A stretch of DNA of 64,000 bases from Staphylococcus pragensis. Lineage in GTDB: Bacteria; Bacillota; Bacilli; Staphylococcales; Staphylococcaceae. Position numbers and translations under genes: made by a program. This document shows, piece after piece, positions 1 to 13,409 of the stretch (positions are counted from its first letter, which is position 1; each line of letters begins with the position of its first letter). The stretch spans positions 186,001-250,000 of the forward strand of contig NZ_SRPJ01000001.1 in assembly GCF_004785665.1 (NCBI RefSeq), in the 5' to 3' direction. The notes beneath the pieces are model-generated. The model did no database searches and had not been told where the DNA came from. It saw nothing but the letters and a program-made list of their open reading frames with translations.

Positions 1-482
1 ATGTTATTTATCAAGCCAACACAATTTCAGCAAGTATGGCTCAACAAACTGGTGGTTATTACACGACATTATATGTACCTGATAATGTAAGTGAATCAAC
101 TTATAATACATTATTGATGGAACCTTCTGTCGTACATACATTAGATAAAATTAAACAAGCAAATATAACAATTCACGGTATTGGTGATGCGCTGAAGATG
201 GCGCATCGTAGACAATCGTCTGATGAGGTGATTGAAAGCCTTCAACATCACCAAGCCGTTGCTGAAGCTTTCGGTTACTATTTTGACGCTCAAGGAAAGG
301 TTGTTTATAAAGTTAAAACAATCGGTTTACAACTTGAGGATTTAGAAACGAAAGAATTTATATTCGCTGTTGCCGGGGGTAAATCTAAAGGTGAAGCAAT
401 TAAAGCTTACCTAAGCATTGCTCCTAAAAATACAGTATTAATTACTGATGAAGCAGCAGCAAAAGTAATATTAAATAAGTAA
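1..482 (+). CDS. cggR: Central glycolytic genes regulator CggR, C-terminal part (5' end outside window)
   Basis: The open frame enters from the window edge (reading from base 3) and ends at 482, giving about 159 codons of the effector-binding half of a SorC/DeoR-type regulator of about 340 residues. The N-terminal HTH lies upstream. The gene sits 48 bases before gapA, as cggR/gapR does in Bacillus and Staphylococcus. In that family it represses the glycolytic operon and is relieved by fructose-1,6-bisphosphate. Function is assigned from position plus the C-terminal pattern. The internal Met at 36 is not the real start. Confidence 0.9.
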   Translation, partial: VIYQANTISASMAQQTGGYYTTLYVPDNVSESTYNTLLMEPSVVHTLDKIKQANITIHGIGDALKMAHRRQSSDEVIESLQHHQAVAEAFGYYFDAQGKVVYKVKTIGLQLEDLETKEFIFAVAGGKSKGEAIKAYLSIAPKNTVLITDEAAAKVILNK

Positions 483-485
483 TAA

Positions 486-1538
<1,053 letters not shown>

Positions 1539-1631
1539 TTTAGAAGCCTAGTTAAAACAAACTTGTGCTCAGTACAACTGTCTTTTCAACAATTCACTTG
1601 TACAAATTATAGAAATAAGTTAGCTTATGAG

Positions 1632-1671
1632 TAAGCGGGGAGCACTAACGCTTCTCCGCTTATTTTTATAT
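1632..1671 (+). terminator. Hairpin between gapA and pgk
   Basis: A stem of about 10 pairs (TAAGCGGGGAG with CTTCTCCGCTTA, one wobble) is followed by a T-rich run. It can end cggR-gapA transcripts before pgk or act as a partial attenuator. Confidence 0.7.
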
Positions 1672-1701
1672 CAATAATTCCTATTAGAGGAGGAAATTAT
1701 A

Positions 1702-2892
1702 ATGGCAAAAAAAATTGTTTCTGATTTAGATTTAAAAGGAAAAGTTGTTCTTGAACGTGCTGATTTCAATGTACCTTTAAAAGACGGTAAAATCACAAAC
1801 GATAACCGTATTGTTCAAGCATTACCTACAATTAAGTACATCATTGAACAAGGTGGTAAATTAGTATTATTCTCTCATTTAGGAAAAGTAAAAGAAGAAA
1901 GTGACAAAGAAGGTTTAACTTTAAAACCTGTTGCAGAAGCATTATCTGAAAAATTAGGTAAAGAAGTCACTTTCGTACCTGAAACACGTGGTGAAAAATT
2001 AGAATCTGCAATTAAAGACTTAAATGAAGGCGACGTATTATTAGTTGAAAATACTCGTTTTGAAGATTTAGACGGTAAAAAAGAATCTAAAAATGATCCT
2101 GAATTAGGTAAATATTGGGCTTCATTAGGTGACGTATTTGTAAATGATGCATTTGGTACGGCTCACCGTGAACACGCATCAAACGTAGGTATTTCTACGC
2201 ATTTAGAAACTGCTGCTGGTTACTTAATGGAGAAAGAAATTAAATTTATCGGTGGTGTAGTTAATGACCCACATAAACCAGTAGTTGCTATTTTAGGTGG
2301 CGCTAAAGTTTCTGATAAAATTGGCGTAATTAAAAACTTAGTGAATATCGCTGATAAAATTCTTATCGGTGGCGGTATGGCGTATACTTTCTTAAAAGCT
2401 CAAGGTAAAGAAATCGGTTTATCTTTATTAGAAGAAGATAAAATTGATTTCGCTAAAGAGTTATTAGAAAATAACGGCGATCAAATCGTCTTACCTGTAG
2501 ATGCTAAAGTAGCTAAAGAATTCTCTAATGATGCTAAGATTACTGAAGTATCAAGCGATGAAATTCCTGCAGACCAAGAAGCAATGGATATTGGTCCTAA
2601 AACCGTTGAATTATTCGCTAAAGAATTAGAAGGTGCTCACACAGTAGTATGGAATGGACCTATGGGCGTATTCGAATTCAGTAACTTTGCTCAAGGTACA
2701 ATCGGTGTATGTAAAGCTATCGCTAACTTAAAAGACGCTACTACTATTATTGGTGGTGGTGACTCAGCTGCTGCTGCAATTTCATTAGGCTTTGAAGATG
2801 ACTTCACTCACATTTCTACTGGTGGCGGTGCGTCATTAGAATACCTTGAAGGTAAAGAATTACCTGGTATTAAAGCAATTAATGATAAATAA
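1702..2892 (+). CDS. pgk: Phosphoglycerate kinase
   Basis: Transfers the acyl phosphate of 1,3-bisphosphoglycerate to ADP. The 396 residues include the substrate loop RADFNVPL (19-26), the NTRFEDLDG region, NGPMGVFE and the nucleotide-binding GGGDSAAA near the C-terminus. Length and motifs fit bacterial monofunctional PGK. An AGAGGAGG site precedes the ATG. It is second in the glycolytic block and probably co-transcribed with tpiA and gpmI. Confidence 0.98.
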   Translation: MAKKIVSDLDLKGKVVLERADFNVPLKDGKITNDNRIVQALPTIKYIIEQGGKLVLFSHLGKVKEESDKEGLTLKPVAEALSEKLGKEVTFVPETRGEKLESAIKDLNEGDVLLVENTRFEDLDGKKESKNDPELGKYWASLGDVFVNDAFGTAHREHASNVGISTHLETAAGYLMEKEIKFIGGVVNDPHKPVVAILGGAKVSDKIGVIKNLVNIADKILIGGGMAYTFLKAQGKEIGLSLLEEDKIDFAKELLENNGDQIVLPVDAKVAKEFSNDAKITEVSSDEIPADQEAMDIGPKTVELFAKELEGAHTVVWNGPMGVFEFSNFAQGTIGVCKAIANLKDATTIIGGGDSAAAAISLGFEDDFTHISTGGGASLEYLEGKELPGIKAINDK

Positions 2893-2897
2893 TTAAA

Positions 2898-2935
2898 CTT
2901 TTGAAAATGAATAACGTTTTTGAGTTCATTTTCAA
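2898..2935 (+). other. Inverted repeat between pgk and tpiA
   Basis: CTTTTGAAAATGAA pairs with TTCATTTTCAA around a loop of about 13 bases. No T-run follows, so this looks like an mRNA processing or stability hairpin rather than a terminator. Confidence 0.45.
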
Positions 2936-3009
2936 GGGAAAACATATTAAAGCTAAGATGTTTAGCTTATTAAACATTCAAAAAATAATTATTAAATATA
3001 GGAGTGTAA

Positions 3010-3774
<765 letters not shown>

Positions 3775-3775
3775 T

Positions 3776-5293
3776 ATGGCTAAACAACCAACAGCATTAA
3801 TCATTTTAGATGGTTTTGCTAACCGAGAAAGTGAACATGGTAACGCTGTAAAACAAGCGCATAAACCTAACTTTGACCGCTATTACAGCAAATATCCAAC
3901 AACTCAAATTGAAGCAAGTGGTTTAGACGTAGGTTTACCTGAAGGCCAAATGGGTAACTCTGAAGTTGGTCACATGAACATCGGTGCAGGACGTATTGTT
4001 TATCAAAGCTTAACTCGTATCAACAAGTCAATTGAAGATGGCGAGTTCTATGAGAATGAAGTATTAAGCAATGCTGCACAACATGTCAAAGACCATAATT
4101 CTGCATTACACATATTTGGTTTATTATCAGATGGTGGTGTGCACAGTCACTATAAACATCTATTTGCATTATTAGAACTTGCTAAACAAAAAGGTTTAGA
4201 TAAAGTTTATGTACATGCATTCTTAGATGGTCGTGACGTTGATCAAAAATCAGCGCTTAAATATATTGAAGAAACCGAAGCTAAATTCAAAGAAATAGAC
4301 TTAGGTCAATTCGCTTCAATCTCAGGTCGTTATTATGCAATGGACCGTGACAAACGTTGGGACCGCGAAGAAAAAGCATACAACGCTATTCGCAATTTTG
4401 AAGGACCATCTTATGCTTCTGCTAAAGAAGGTGTGGAAGCAAACTACGCTAATGATTTAACAGACGAATTTGTTGAACCATTTATCGTTGAAGGTCAAAA
4501 TAATGGCGTGAATGATGGAGATGCAGTTATCTTCTTTAACTTCCGTCCTGACAGAGCAGCGCAATTATCAGAAGTATTTACTAATAAAGCATTTGATGGC
4601 TTTAAAGTAGAACAAGTAAAAGATTTATTCTACGCTACTTTTACTAAATACAATGATGATGTGGAAGCAGAAGTTGTCTTTGAAAAAGTAGATTTAACTA
4701 ATACAATTGGCGAAGTTGCTCAAAATAATAACTTAACTCAATTACGTATCGCAGAAACTGAAAAATATCCTCATGTTACTTACTTCATGAGTGGCGGACG
4801 TAATGAAGAGTTTGAAGGTGAACGTCGTCGTTTAATCGATTCACCTAAAGTAGCAACGTATGACTTAAAACCTGAAATGAGTGCATATGAAGTTAAAGAT
4901 GCACTACTTGAAGAGTTAGACAAAGGTGATTTAGATTTAATTATCTTAAACTTTGCTAACCCTGATATGGTTGGTCATAGTGGTATGTTAGAGCCTACAA
5001 TTAAAGCGATTGAAGCAGTAGATGAATGTTTAGGTGAAGTCGTTGACAAAATCTTAGACATGAATGGCTATGCAATTATCACAGCTGACCATGGTAACTC
5101 TGACCAAGTGTTAACTGATGATGATCAACCAATGACTACTCATACTACAAACCCAGTTCCAGTAATTGTAACTAAAGAAGGCGTTACATTACGTGAAACT
5201 GGTCGTCTAGGTGACTTAGCGCCAACATTACTTGACTTATTGAGTGTTGAGCAACCATCAGACATGACGGGTGAGTCATTAATCAAACACTAA
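3776..5293 (+). CDS. gpmI: 2,3-bisphosphoglycerate-independent phosphoglycerate mutase
   Basis: Converts 3-phosphoglycerate to 2-phosphoglycerate by the Mn-dependent phosphoserine route. The chosen start gives 505 residues (MAKQPTAL), the family length; the ATG is one base after the tpiA stop and its ribosome site (AGAAGGTG) lies inside tpiA. The metal ligand Asp12 is in LDGFANR, the catalytic Ser62 in MGNSEVGH, and later metal ligands in [10 protein letters not shown] and ITADHGN. It is unrelated in fold to the histidine-phosphatase mutase at 36.6 kb. Confidence 0.97.
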   Translation: MAKQPTALIILDGFANRESEHGNAVKQAHKPNFDRYYSKYPTTQIEASGLDVGLPEGQMGNSEVGHMNIGAGRIVYQSLTRINKSIEDGEFYENEVLSNAAQHVKDHNSALHIFGLLSDGGVHSHYKHLFALLELAKQKGLDKVYVHAFLDGRDVDQKSALKYIEETEAKFKEIDLGQFASISGRYYAMDRDKRWDREEKAYNAIRNFEGPSYASAKEGVEANYANDLTDEFVEPFIVEGQNNGVNDGDAVIFFNFRPDRAAQLSEVFTNKAFDGFKVEQVKDLFYATFTKYNDDVEAEVVFEKVDLTNTIGEVAQNNNLTQLRIAETEKYPHVTYFMSGGRNEEFEGERRRLIDSPKVATYDLKPEMSAYEVKDALLEELDKGDLDLIILNFANPDMVGHSGMLEPTIKAIEAVDECLGEVVDKILDMNGYAIITADHGNSDQVLTDDDQPMTTHTTNPVPVIVTKEGVTLRETGRLGDLAPTLLDLLSVEQPSDMTGESLIKH

Positions 5294-5323
5294 TTTCACA
5301 AATAACCGTGAATGAGAACTTTT

Positions 5324-5360
5324 TCAATATAGGTAGTAATGCTCAACCTACCTATATTGA
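5324..5360 (+). terminator. Hairpin between gpmI and eno
   Basis: A perfect 13 bp stem, TCAATATAGGTAG with CTACCTATATTGA, has an 11-base loop and only a weak T-tract. It is probably a partial terminator or processing site; eno has a TATAAT at 5409-5414 that could give it its own start. Confidence 0.5.
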
Positions 5361-5434
5361 GCTGTTCTTAAAATAGTACAAATATTTTATTAAATTTTAA
5401 AATCAAGCTATAATAATTATAGAATCTAAATTAA

Positions 5435-6754
<1,320 letters not shown>

Positions 6755-6811
6755 GATAACGCTGATTAAACTTCAGTTTTAAAAAGAATAGAGTTCACGC
6801 AAATGATTATC

Positions 6812-6846
6812 GCCTGTCACAGAGTTGAGACTGTGGCAGGCTTTTT
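6812..6846 (+). terminator. Terminator of the glycolytic block
   Basis: GCCTGTCACAG pairs with CTGTGGCAGGC (one wobble) around an 8-base loop and is followed by TTTTT. Confidence 0.85.
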
Positions 6847-7049
6847 AAGTTTTATTTTTGGGAAATGGAGGCCATATACCCCCACATAAATTCATTTCAG
6901 AGAGAGCAAACACCATACGATGAAGCTACCCATACCCTGCTTGAAATGCGACATCCATGTGAACAAACTACCTCCATCATCCCCCTGTATTTAACTTACA
7001 TTAGCAAACTGATATAATAAGCGTGTATTGAAAAGAAGGAGAATCAAAC

Positions 7050-7520
7050 ATGGAGCATCAATCCCCACAGGTTAGCAAACGAGAACGTAATGCGGGCAAA
7101 TTAATCGGCTACAGTTCTTTAATATTTAGTATATTATTGATTATTCATAACTTTGTAGCACTAGATACACAAACGGCTAAGGAGCTATTAACGCAAGCGG
7201 GTCAAAAAGTGAATGATAGTACTGTCGCAAATATCTTAAATAGCTTTAGATACACAGGAATCATGTATAGCTTAGCGTATTTAGCAGGTGTTATTGCGTT
7301 ATGGAATCGTCATAAGTATTTATGGTGGTTCATGTTCGCAGTATATGTATCTAACGTATTGTTTACACTCGTAAACTTAGCAATGGTGATTAACGCAATT
7401 ATCGCTGTTAAATCATTACTATTCATTGCACCTATTGTAATCGTTATTATTGGATCAATCGTTTTAGCTATATATATGCTAGTGATATCATTTGTGCGTA
7501 AAAGCACGTTCAATCGTTAG
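7050..7520 (+). CDS. Small multi-pass membrane protein, function unknown
   Basis: The 156 residues begin with a charged cytoplasmic segment (1-17). Hydrophobic spans lie near 18-40, 70-85, 91-115 and 118-147, so about four membrane helices are expected. A GAAGGAGA site sits before the ATG, and TATAAT at about 7013 suggests its own promoter. No catalytic motif was recognised. Its place between eno and secG is typical of staphylococci, which supports a real gene. Confidence 0.75.
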   Translation: MEHQSPQVSKRERNAGKLIGYSSLIFSILLIIHNFVALDTQTAKELLTQAGQKVNDSTVANILNSFRYTGIMYSLAYLAGVIALWNRHKYLWWFMFAVYVSNVLFTLVNLAMVINAIIAVKSLLFIAPIVIVIIGSIVLAIYMLVISFVRKSTFNR

Positions 7521-7587
7521 ACATTGATAAGCAAGTATTGAGTATGATATAATTTTGAACGTATATAATGAACGGAGGACAATTTTC

Positions 7588-7821
7588 ATGCATACACTTT
7601 TTATAGTACTATTAATAATCGATTGTATTGCATTAATCACTGTTGTATTACTCCAAGAAGGTAAAAGTAATGGACTTTCAGGTGCTATTAGTGGTGGCGC
7701 AGAACAGTTATTTGGTAAACAAAAACAACGTGGCGTCGATTTATTCTTGCATAGATTAACAATTATTTTAGCAGTCATTTTCTTCTTATTAATGATTGGC
7801 ATAAGTTATTTTGGTTTATAA
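7588..7821 (+). CDS. secG: Preprotein translocase subunit SecG
   Basis: A 77-residue auxiliary subunit of the SecYEG channel. Two membrane helices (about 3-22 and 55-75) flank the conserved loop [21 protein letters not shown]. The start at 7588 is set by CGGAGGAC upstream; an earlier in-frame Met lies before this site. A terminator follows immediately, so it is monocistronic. Confidence 0.96.
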   Translation: MHTLFIVLLIIDCIALITVVLLQEGKSNGLSGAISGGAEQLFGKQKQRGVDLFLHRLTIILAVIFFLLMIGISYFGL

Positions 7822-7822
7822 G

Positions 7823-7852
7823 GTCCGACGATATAAATGTCGGGCTTTTTTA
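7823..7852 (+). terminator. secG terminator
   Basis: GTCCGAC pairs with GTCGGGC (one wobble) around a 9-base loop and is followed by TTTTTT. Confidence 0.85.
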
Positions 7853-8049
7853 TTTATAATTAAGTAGTGATAGTGTCTTATAAACAAAGTAATGGTTTAA
7901 AGACCATACAACATGTATAATTTCAGTGGAATACGGGAATATTATATACTGCTTATAACTATAATTGTCTTTAAATAAAGTTAGAAGACATAAGTACAGG
8001 GAGTACTTAATAAAGTAACATAGATAACAAGATGGAGAGGGATTATTCA

Positions 8050-8790
8050 ATGCAAATTAAATTACCACAACCGTTCTTTTTTGAAGAAGGCAAACGTGCT
8101 GTCTTATTATTACATGGTTTCACAGGCAATTCATCAGATGTAAGACAATTAGGACGTTTCTTACAGAAAAAAGGGTATACATCCTACGCCCCACAATATG
8201 AAGGACATGCAGCACCACCAGAAGAAATTTTAAAATCTAGTCCTCATGTTTGGTTCAAAGATGTACTTGATGGTTACGACTATTTAGTAGATCAAGGGTA
8301 TGAAGAAATTGCAGTGGCAGGTTTATCATTGGGTGGTGTATTTGCATTAAAATTAAGCTTAAATCGACCTGTTAAGGGCATTATAACAATGTGTGCACCT
8401 GCAGAAGTGAAAACAGAAGGTACTATTTATGAAGGCTTCTTAGAATATGCACGTAATTTTAAAAAGTATGAAGGTAAGGATCAAGAAACAATTGATAAAG
8501 AAATGGAAGATTTCCATCCTACTGAAACATTAAAAGAACTAAGTGAAACACTAGGTAATGTTAGAAACGAAATCGACGAAGTTTTAGATCCTATCCTAGT
8601 CGTTCAAGCTGAAAAGGATCAAATGATTAATCCTCAATCAGCTAATTATATATATGACAATGTAGATTCAGATGATAAACACATCAAATGGTATGCAAAT
8701 TCAGGTCATGTCATTACAATCGACAAAGAGAAAGAACAAGTATTCGAAGACGTATATGACTTCTTAGAAACGTTAGATTGGTCTGAATAA
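8050..8790 (+). CDS. est: Carboxylesterase of the Est30 type (alpha/beta hydrolase)
   Basis: A 246-residue cytoplasmic esterase for short-chain esters. It has the oxyanion motif [12 protein letters not shown], the nucleophile Ser93 in AGLSLGGV, an acid Asp in AEKDQMINP and the catalytic His in NSGHVITID. This triad arrangement and length match Geobacillus Est30. The start at 8050 follows GAGAGGG. It sits directly upstream of rnr, as in S. aureus and Bacillus (secG-est-rnr-smpB), suggesting one operon; the natural substrate is unknown. Confidence 0.92.
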   Translation: MQIKLPQPFFFEEGKRAVLLLHGFTGNSSDVRQLGRFLQKKGYTSYAPQYEGHAAPPEEILKSSPHVWFKDVLDGYDYLVDQGYEEIAVAGLSLGGVFALKLSLNRPVKGIITMCAPAEVKTEGTIYEGFLEYARNFKKYEGKDQETIDKEMEDFHPTETLKELSETLGNVRNEIDEVLDPILVVQAEKDQMINPQSANYIYDNVDSDDKHIKWYANSGHVITIDKEKEQVFEDVYDFLETLDWSE

Positions 8791-8832
8791 TAAAATAAAT
8801 AATAAGAAATGAAAGAAGAAAGGAGGGGCATG

Positions 8833-11211
8833 ATGAATTTAAAGCAATCCATTGAAGAAATCGTACAACAACCAGATTATGAACCTATGTCGGTGTCAGA
8901 TTTTCAAGATGCTTTAGGTCTTAATAGTGCCGACTCATTTAGAGATTTAATAAAGGTGCTAGTAGAACTCGAACAGGCAGGTTTAGTAGAAAGAACTAGA
9001 ACAGACAGATATCAACGTAAGCAATCTAAAAAAGCGACAAGTTCTAAATTAATTAAAGGAACATTAAGTCAAAATAAAAAAGGATTTGCCTTCCTACGTC
9101 CAGAAGATGAGGAAATGGAAGATATTTTTATTCCGCCAACAAAAATTAATCGTGCATTAGATGGTGATACGGTTATTGTTGAAATTCAAAAATCTAAAGG
9201 TGAACATAAAGGTAAAATTGAAGGGGAAGTTAAATCCATTGAGAAACACTCAGTCACACAAGTAGTAGGTACGTATAGTGAAGCTAAACACTTTGGATTT
9301 GTTATCCCTGATGATAAACGTATTATGCAAGACATTTTCATCCCGAAAGGTCAAAGCTTAGGTGCTGTAGACGGACATAAAGTACTTGTCCAAATCACTA
9401 AGTATGCAGATGGTACGGATAACCCAGAAGGTCATGTGTCAGCCATCTTAGGTCATAAAAATGACCCAGGTGTAGATATATTATCTATTATCTACCAACA
9501 TGGCATTGAAATTGAATTTCCTGACAGTGTCTTGAAAGAAGCGGAAGATGTACCAGAGGAAATCAAGTCAGATGAAATTGAAGGACGTACTGATTTACGA
9601 GATGAATTAACAATTACAATTGACGGTGCAGATGCGAAAGACTTAGATGATGCCATCAGTGTAAAAAAATTATCGAACGGTCATACTGAGTTAACAGTAA
9701 GTATCGCTGATGTAAGTTATTATGTTAAAGAAGATTCAGCTTTAGACAAAGAAGCTTATGATAGAGCGACAAGTGTTTATTTAGTAGACCGTGTTATTCC
9801 AATGATTCCACACCGTTTGAGTAATGGAATTTGTTCATTAAATCCAGAAGTTGACCGCTTAACATTAAGTTGTCGCATGGAAATTAATGAACGTGGTGAA
9901 GTAGTAAATCATGAAATCTTCGACAGTGTGATTCATTCTAATTATAGAATGACATATGATGCGGTTAATCAAATTATCACTGATAAAAATCCAGAGGTAC
10001 GTAAGCAATATCAAGAAATTACGTCTATGCTTGATTTAGCTCAAGAGTTATCAAATCGTTTAATTCAAATGCGTAAACGTCGTGGTGAAATTGACTTTGA
10101 TATCAGCGAAGCTAAAGTATTAGTCAATAATGAAGGCTTACCAACTGATGTTGTATTACGTGAGCGCGGTGAAGGTGAACGTCTAATCGAGTCATTCATG
10201 TTAGCTGCCAACGAAACAGTAGCAGAGCATTTTAATAGATTAGAGGTACCGTTCATTTATCGTGTGCATGAACAACCGAAATCAGATCGCTTACGTCAAT
10301 TCTTCGACTTTATTACAAACTTTGGCATTATGGTTAAAGGCACTGGAGAAGATATCCATCCTTCAACATTACAATCTATTCAAGAGGAAGTTGAAGGTCG
10401 TTCAGAACAAATGGTTATCTCTACAATGATGCTACGTTCAATGCAACAAGCACATTATGATGACACTAACTTAGGCCACTTTGGTTTATCAGCTGAATAT
10501 TATACGCACTTTACGTCTCCAATCAGACGTTATCCTGACTTAACAGTGCATCGCTTAATCCGAAAATATCTCATTGATAAATCAATGAATAATAAAGAAT
10601 TACACAAATGGGAAGACAAATTGCCTGAATTAGCAGAGCATACCTCACAACGTGAACGCCGTGCTATCGAAGCAGAACGTGATACAGATGAATTGAAAAA
10701 GGCTGAATATATGATTCAACATATCGGTGATGAATTTGAAGGTATCGTAAGTTCTGTAGCAAACTTCGGTATGTTTATTGAATTACCTAACACTATTGAA
10801 GGTATGGTTCATATCTCTAATATGACAGATGATTACTATAACTTTGATGAGCGCCAAATGGCTTTAATTGGTGAACGCCAAGCTAAAGTATTCCGCATTG
10901 GTGATGAAGTAAAAGTGAAAGTGACTCATGTGGATGTTGATGAGCGTATGATCGACTTCCAAATTGTAGGTATGCCTTTACCTAAAAATGATAGAAGCCA
11001 ACGTCCAGCAAGAGGTAAAACAATCCAAGCTAAAACACGTGGCAAATCTTTAGATAAATCTAAAGACGATAGTAATAAAGGTAAAAAGAAAAAACGTAAA
11101 CAACGTAAAGGTAAAAACCAACGTAATCGTGATAAACAAGGTAAAACCAATCACAAACCATTTTACAAAGATAAAAGTGTGAAGAAAAAATCACGCCGTA
11201 AGAAAAAATAA
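8833..11211 (+). CDS. rnr: Ribonuclease R
   Basis: A processive 3'-5' exoribonuclease that degrades structured RNA and non-stop mRNA during trans-translation. The start at 8833 gives 792 residues and the best spacing from AGGAGG (8821). Order of domains: N-terminal winged helix (about 1-65), two cold-shock OB folds, the RNB core with the metal-binding Asp cluster in DGADAKDLDDAISV, an S1 domain (GDEFEGIVSSVANFGMFIE), and a Lys/Arg-rich tail over the last 80 or so residues. That tail binds SmpB in the family, which fits smpB being next. Confidence 0.96.
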   Translation: MNLKQSIEEIVQQPDYEPMSVSDFQDALGLNSADSFRDLIKVLVELEQAGLVERTRTDRYQRKQSKKATSSKLIKGTLSQNKKGFAFLRPEDEEMEDIFIPPTKINRALDGDTVIVEIQKSKGEHKGKIEGEVKSIEKHSVTQVVGTYSEAKHFGFVIPDDKRIMQDIFIPKGQSLGAVDGHKVLVQITKYADGTDNPEGHVSAILGHKNDPGVDILSIIYQHGIEIEFPDSVLKEAEDVPEEIKSDEIEGRTDLRDELTITIDGADAKDLDDAISVKKLSNGHTELTVSIADVSYYVKEDSALDKEAYDRATSVYLVDRVIPMIPHRLSNGICSLNPEVDRLTLSCRMEINERGEVVNHEIFDSVIHSNYRMTYDAVNQIITDKNPEVRKQYQEITSMLDLAQELSNRLIQMRKRRGEIDFDISEAKVLVNNEGLPTDVVLRERGEGERLIESFMLAANETVAEHFNRLEVPFIYRVHEQPKSDRLRQFFDFITNFGIMVKGTGEDIHPSTLQSIQEEVEGRSEQMVISTMMLRSMQQAHYDDTNLGHFGLSAEYYTHFTSPIRRYPDLTVHRLIRKYLIDKSMNNKELHKWEDKLPELAEHTSQRERRAIEAERDTDELKKAEYMIQHIGDEFEGIVSSVANFGMFIELPNTIEGMVHISNMTDDYYNFDERQMALIGERQAKVFRIGDEVKVKVTHVDVDERMIDFQIVGMPLPKNDRSQRPARGKTIQAKTRGKSLDKSKDDSNKGKKKKRKQRKGKNQRNRDKQGKTNHKPFYKDKSVKKKSRRKKK

Positions 11212-11235
11212 TCAGCAAAGAGGTGACAAATCATT

Positions 11236-11706
11236 ATGGCTAAGAAGAAAAAGAAATCACCAGGCACATTGGCTGAGAACCGTAAAGCAAGACATGATTA
11301 CAACATTGAAGATACGATAGAAGCGGGTATCGAGTTAAAAGGAACCGAAATCAAATCTATCCGTCGTGGTAGCGCAAACTTAAAAGATAGTTACGCCCAA
11401 GTTAAGCGCGGAGAAATGTTCGTGAATAACATGCATATTGCGCCATATGAAGAGGGTAACCGTTTCAATCATGACCCTTTGCGCTCTAGAAAATTATTAC
11501 TCCATAAACGTGAGATTATTAAATTAGGTGAGCGTACTAGAGAAATAGGTTATTCAATTATTCCATTGAAGCTATATTTAAAACATGGTCAATGCAAAGT
11601 GTTATTAGGTGTAGCACGCGGTAAAAAACTTCATGATAAACGTCAAGCTTTAAAAGATAAAGCGATGAAACGTGATGTTGACCGTGCAATTAAAGCCCGT
11701 TATTAA
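11236..11706 (+). CDS. smpB: SsrA-binding protein SmpB
   Basis: A 156-residue tmRNA partner that places tmRNA in the A site of stalled ribosomes. The N-terminus [18 protein letters not shown] leads to the OB-fold motifs [15 protein letters not shown] and [10 protein letters not shown]. The basic C-terminal tail ([17 protein letters not shown]) is the part that probes the mRNA channel. A GAGGTGAC site precedes the ATG. It lies 24 bases after rnr and 110 bases before ssrA, so the whole rescue set is together. Confidence 0.97.
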   Translation: MAKKKKKSPGTLAENRKARHDYNIEDTIEAGIELKGTEIKSIRRGSANLKDSYAQVKRGEMFVNNMHIAPYEEGNRFNHDPLRSRKLLLHKREIIKLGERTREIGYSIIPLKLYLKHGQCKVLLGVARGKKLHDKRQALKDKAMKRDVDRAIKARY

Positions 11707-11816
11707 GCACAATTGTTGCTTAATCGGGCTTCCTTTGATATGATAGTAAGAGTTGTTATTTATAGTTAAAGTTAGTTAAATAGTAACGATTTATTAGTTT
11801 TTCTTAATAGAATTGA

Positions 11817-12175
11817 GGGGGCGTTCTTGGATTCGACAGGGGTCCCCCGAGCTCATTAAGCGTGTCGGAGGGTTGTCTCCGTCATCAACACATTCGGTTA
11901 AATATAACTGACAAATCAAACAATAATTTCGCAGTAGCTGCGTAATAGCACTCTGCATCGCCTAACAGCATTTCCTACGTGCTGTTAACGCGATTCAACC
12001 CTAGTAGGATATGCTAAACACTGCCGTTTGAAGTCTGTTTAGATGAAAACCAATCAAACTAGCATAATACTGGTTGTCTGTTGCTTACTATTATGCGAAA
12101 TTTATCAATAGACTACACACGTAGAAAGATGTGTATCAGGACCTCTGGACGCGGGTTCGAATCCCGCCGCCTCCA
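11817..12175 (+). ncRNA. ssrA: Transfer-messenger RNA (tmRNA)
   Basis: The 5' end GGGGGCG pairs with CGCCTCC at the 3' end to form the tRNA-like acceptor stem, with the T arm GGGTTCGAATCCC. The CCA is not encoded. The tag frame runs 11910-11945 and encodes DKSNNNFAVAA followed by a stop; the C-terminal AA is the ClpXP-recognised end. The GGATTCGACAGGGG start motif and pseudoknot-rich middle are present. The 3' end also serves as the attachment site for the adjacent island and is rebuilt intact by the insertion. Confidence 0.97.
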
Positions 12176-12176
12176 T
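12162..12176 (+). repeat. Attachment site attL core in ssrA 3' end
   Basis: TCCCGCCGCCTCCAT, identical to the copy at 25750-25764. This copy is inside the functional tmRNA (T-arm and acceptor stem), so integration leaves the gene whole. Confidence 0.88.
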
Positions 12177-12182
12177 CTTATA

Positions 12183-12217
12183 GCTTGTAACCCTATTGGT
12201 TGCAGGCTTTTTATTTT
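12183..12217 (+). terminator. Terminator now serving ssrA, carried at island left end
   Basis: GCTTGTAACC pairs with GGTTGCAGGC (wobbles allowed) around CTATT, followed by TTTTTATTTTT. It lies inside the inserted element, right after attL. Confidence 0.8.
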
Positions 12218-12251
12218 TATTGCCCCAATATAGCCCCGAATATGCCCCATT

Positions 12252-12292
12252 AAAAAATACGCCCTATGATTAGGACGTAATATTTTTTTATA
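12252..12292 (-). terminator. Integrase terminator (possibly bidirectional)
   Basis: TACGCCCTA and TAGGACGTA form a hairpin with a 4-base loop. The minus strand ends in a T-run just after the integrase stop; the plus strand also has T7. Confidence 0.7.
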
Positions 12293-12298
12293 ATACTC

Positions 12299-13387
12299 TT
12301 ATAAGTATTTTACAATTTCCTTTTGTGTACTAGGATATAAATGCCCGTAACGTGTGCTTACTTCTTCAATAGATGAATGACCTAATCTTTGTGCAATAAC
12401 CATTAAACTAGCACCATGATTAATCAAAAGTGACGCATGACTATGACGGATTTCATGAATTACAATTCTAGGAAAATCATCAGGAAGTAATTTGTACGCA
12501 TTAGTAAACCAACGATCAATTTTACTTTCACTAAATGCTTTGAAAAACGTGCCAAATAGCACGTAACTATCTTTATACATATTATGTTCTTTATACAAAG
12601 AATGATAATTTTTTAAATCATTCATCATATGAGTTGGCAAATATATATCACGTGTACCAGCTTTAGTTTTAGGACTTGTTACTTCACCGTGATAATCAGT
12701 TTTATTGATATGTATATATTCTTCTTTAAAATTAATATCTTCCCAAGTCAATGCACGTACTTCGCCTTTTCTTGCACCACTATAAAATAATAATTTAAAA
12801 AATACTTTTTGCTCTAAAGTAGGTAATACTTCATAGAACTGATTAAATTGATCTAAAGTCCAATAGTTAAAACGTTTATTTGATTCAACTTCAAAATTTC
12901 CAACTAACGAAGCAACATTATTTTGTAAACCATGATACTTCATGGCATGGTTAAGTAATGAAACGATAAATATGTGCATCTTTTTCAAATATTCACCCGA
13001 ATGATTTTCTTTCAGTTTTTTATTTTGAAATTTCATTATATCTTGAGTAGTCATTTCAAATACATCAATAGACTTAAAATGTGGTATTAGATGATTATTC
13101 AGATGTGTTTTTAAAGATTTAACACTAGATGATTTACGTCTAGCAGAATACCAATCTAAGTATTCATTTGCTAATTCATCAAAAGGCAATTTATTTATAT
13201 GTCCTATACCTTCTAACTCATTCATAACTTCATTACATTTTTTTACTGCTTCCTTACGCTGCTTAAATCCACTCTTTTTTATTTCTTTTCTTTTATTCGT
13301 TCTATCATAGTATTTAATTCTAAAATAGTATGTGCCACGTTTTTTATCTTTATAAATATTGTGGGATAGGTTTATGTCATGTTTCAT
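12299..13387 (-). CDS. int: Tyrosine recombinase, island integrase
   Basis: Site-specific recombinase expected to act on the ssrA attachment site beside it. The 362 residues show an N-terminal arm-binding domain (YYFRIKYYDRTNKRKEIKKSGF, about 17-45), a SAM-like core-binding domain (about 65-160), and a catalytic domain with Arg in YSGARKGEVRALTW, HEIRHSHASLL, GHSS and the nucleophile probably Tyr347 in TRYGHLYP. AGGTG precedes the start. It lies 22 bases downstream of the repressor gene, so the two are probably co-transcribed leftward. Confidence 0.95.
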   Translation of the reverse strand: MKHDINLSHNIYKDKKRGTYYFRIKYYDRTNKRKEIKKSGFKQRKEAVKKCNEVMNELEGIGHINKLPFDELANEYLDWYSARRKSSSVKSLKTHLNNHLIPHFKSIDVFEMTTQDIMKFQNKKLKENHSGEYLKKMHIFIVSLLNHAMKYHGLQNNVASLVGNFEVESNKRFNYWTLDQFNQFYEVLPTLEQKVFFKLLFYSGARKGEVRALTWEDINFKEEYIHINKTDYHGEVTSPKTKAGTRDIYLPTHMMNDLKNYHSLYKEHNMYKDSYVLFGTFFKAFSESKIDRWFTNAYKLLPDDFPRIVIHEIRHSHASLLINHGASLMVIAQRLGHSSIEEVSTRYGHLYPSTQKEIVKYL

Positions 13388-13409
13388 ATATTCACCTACA
13401 ATAAATGTT

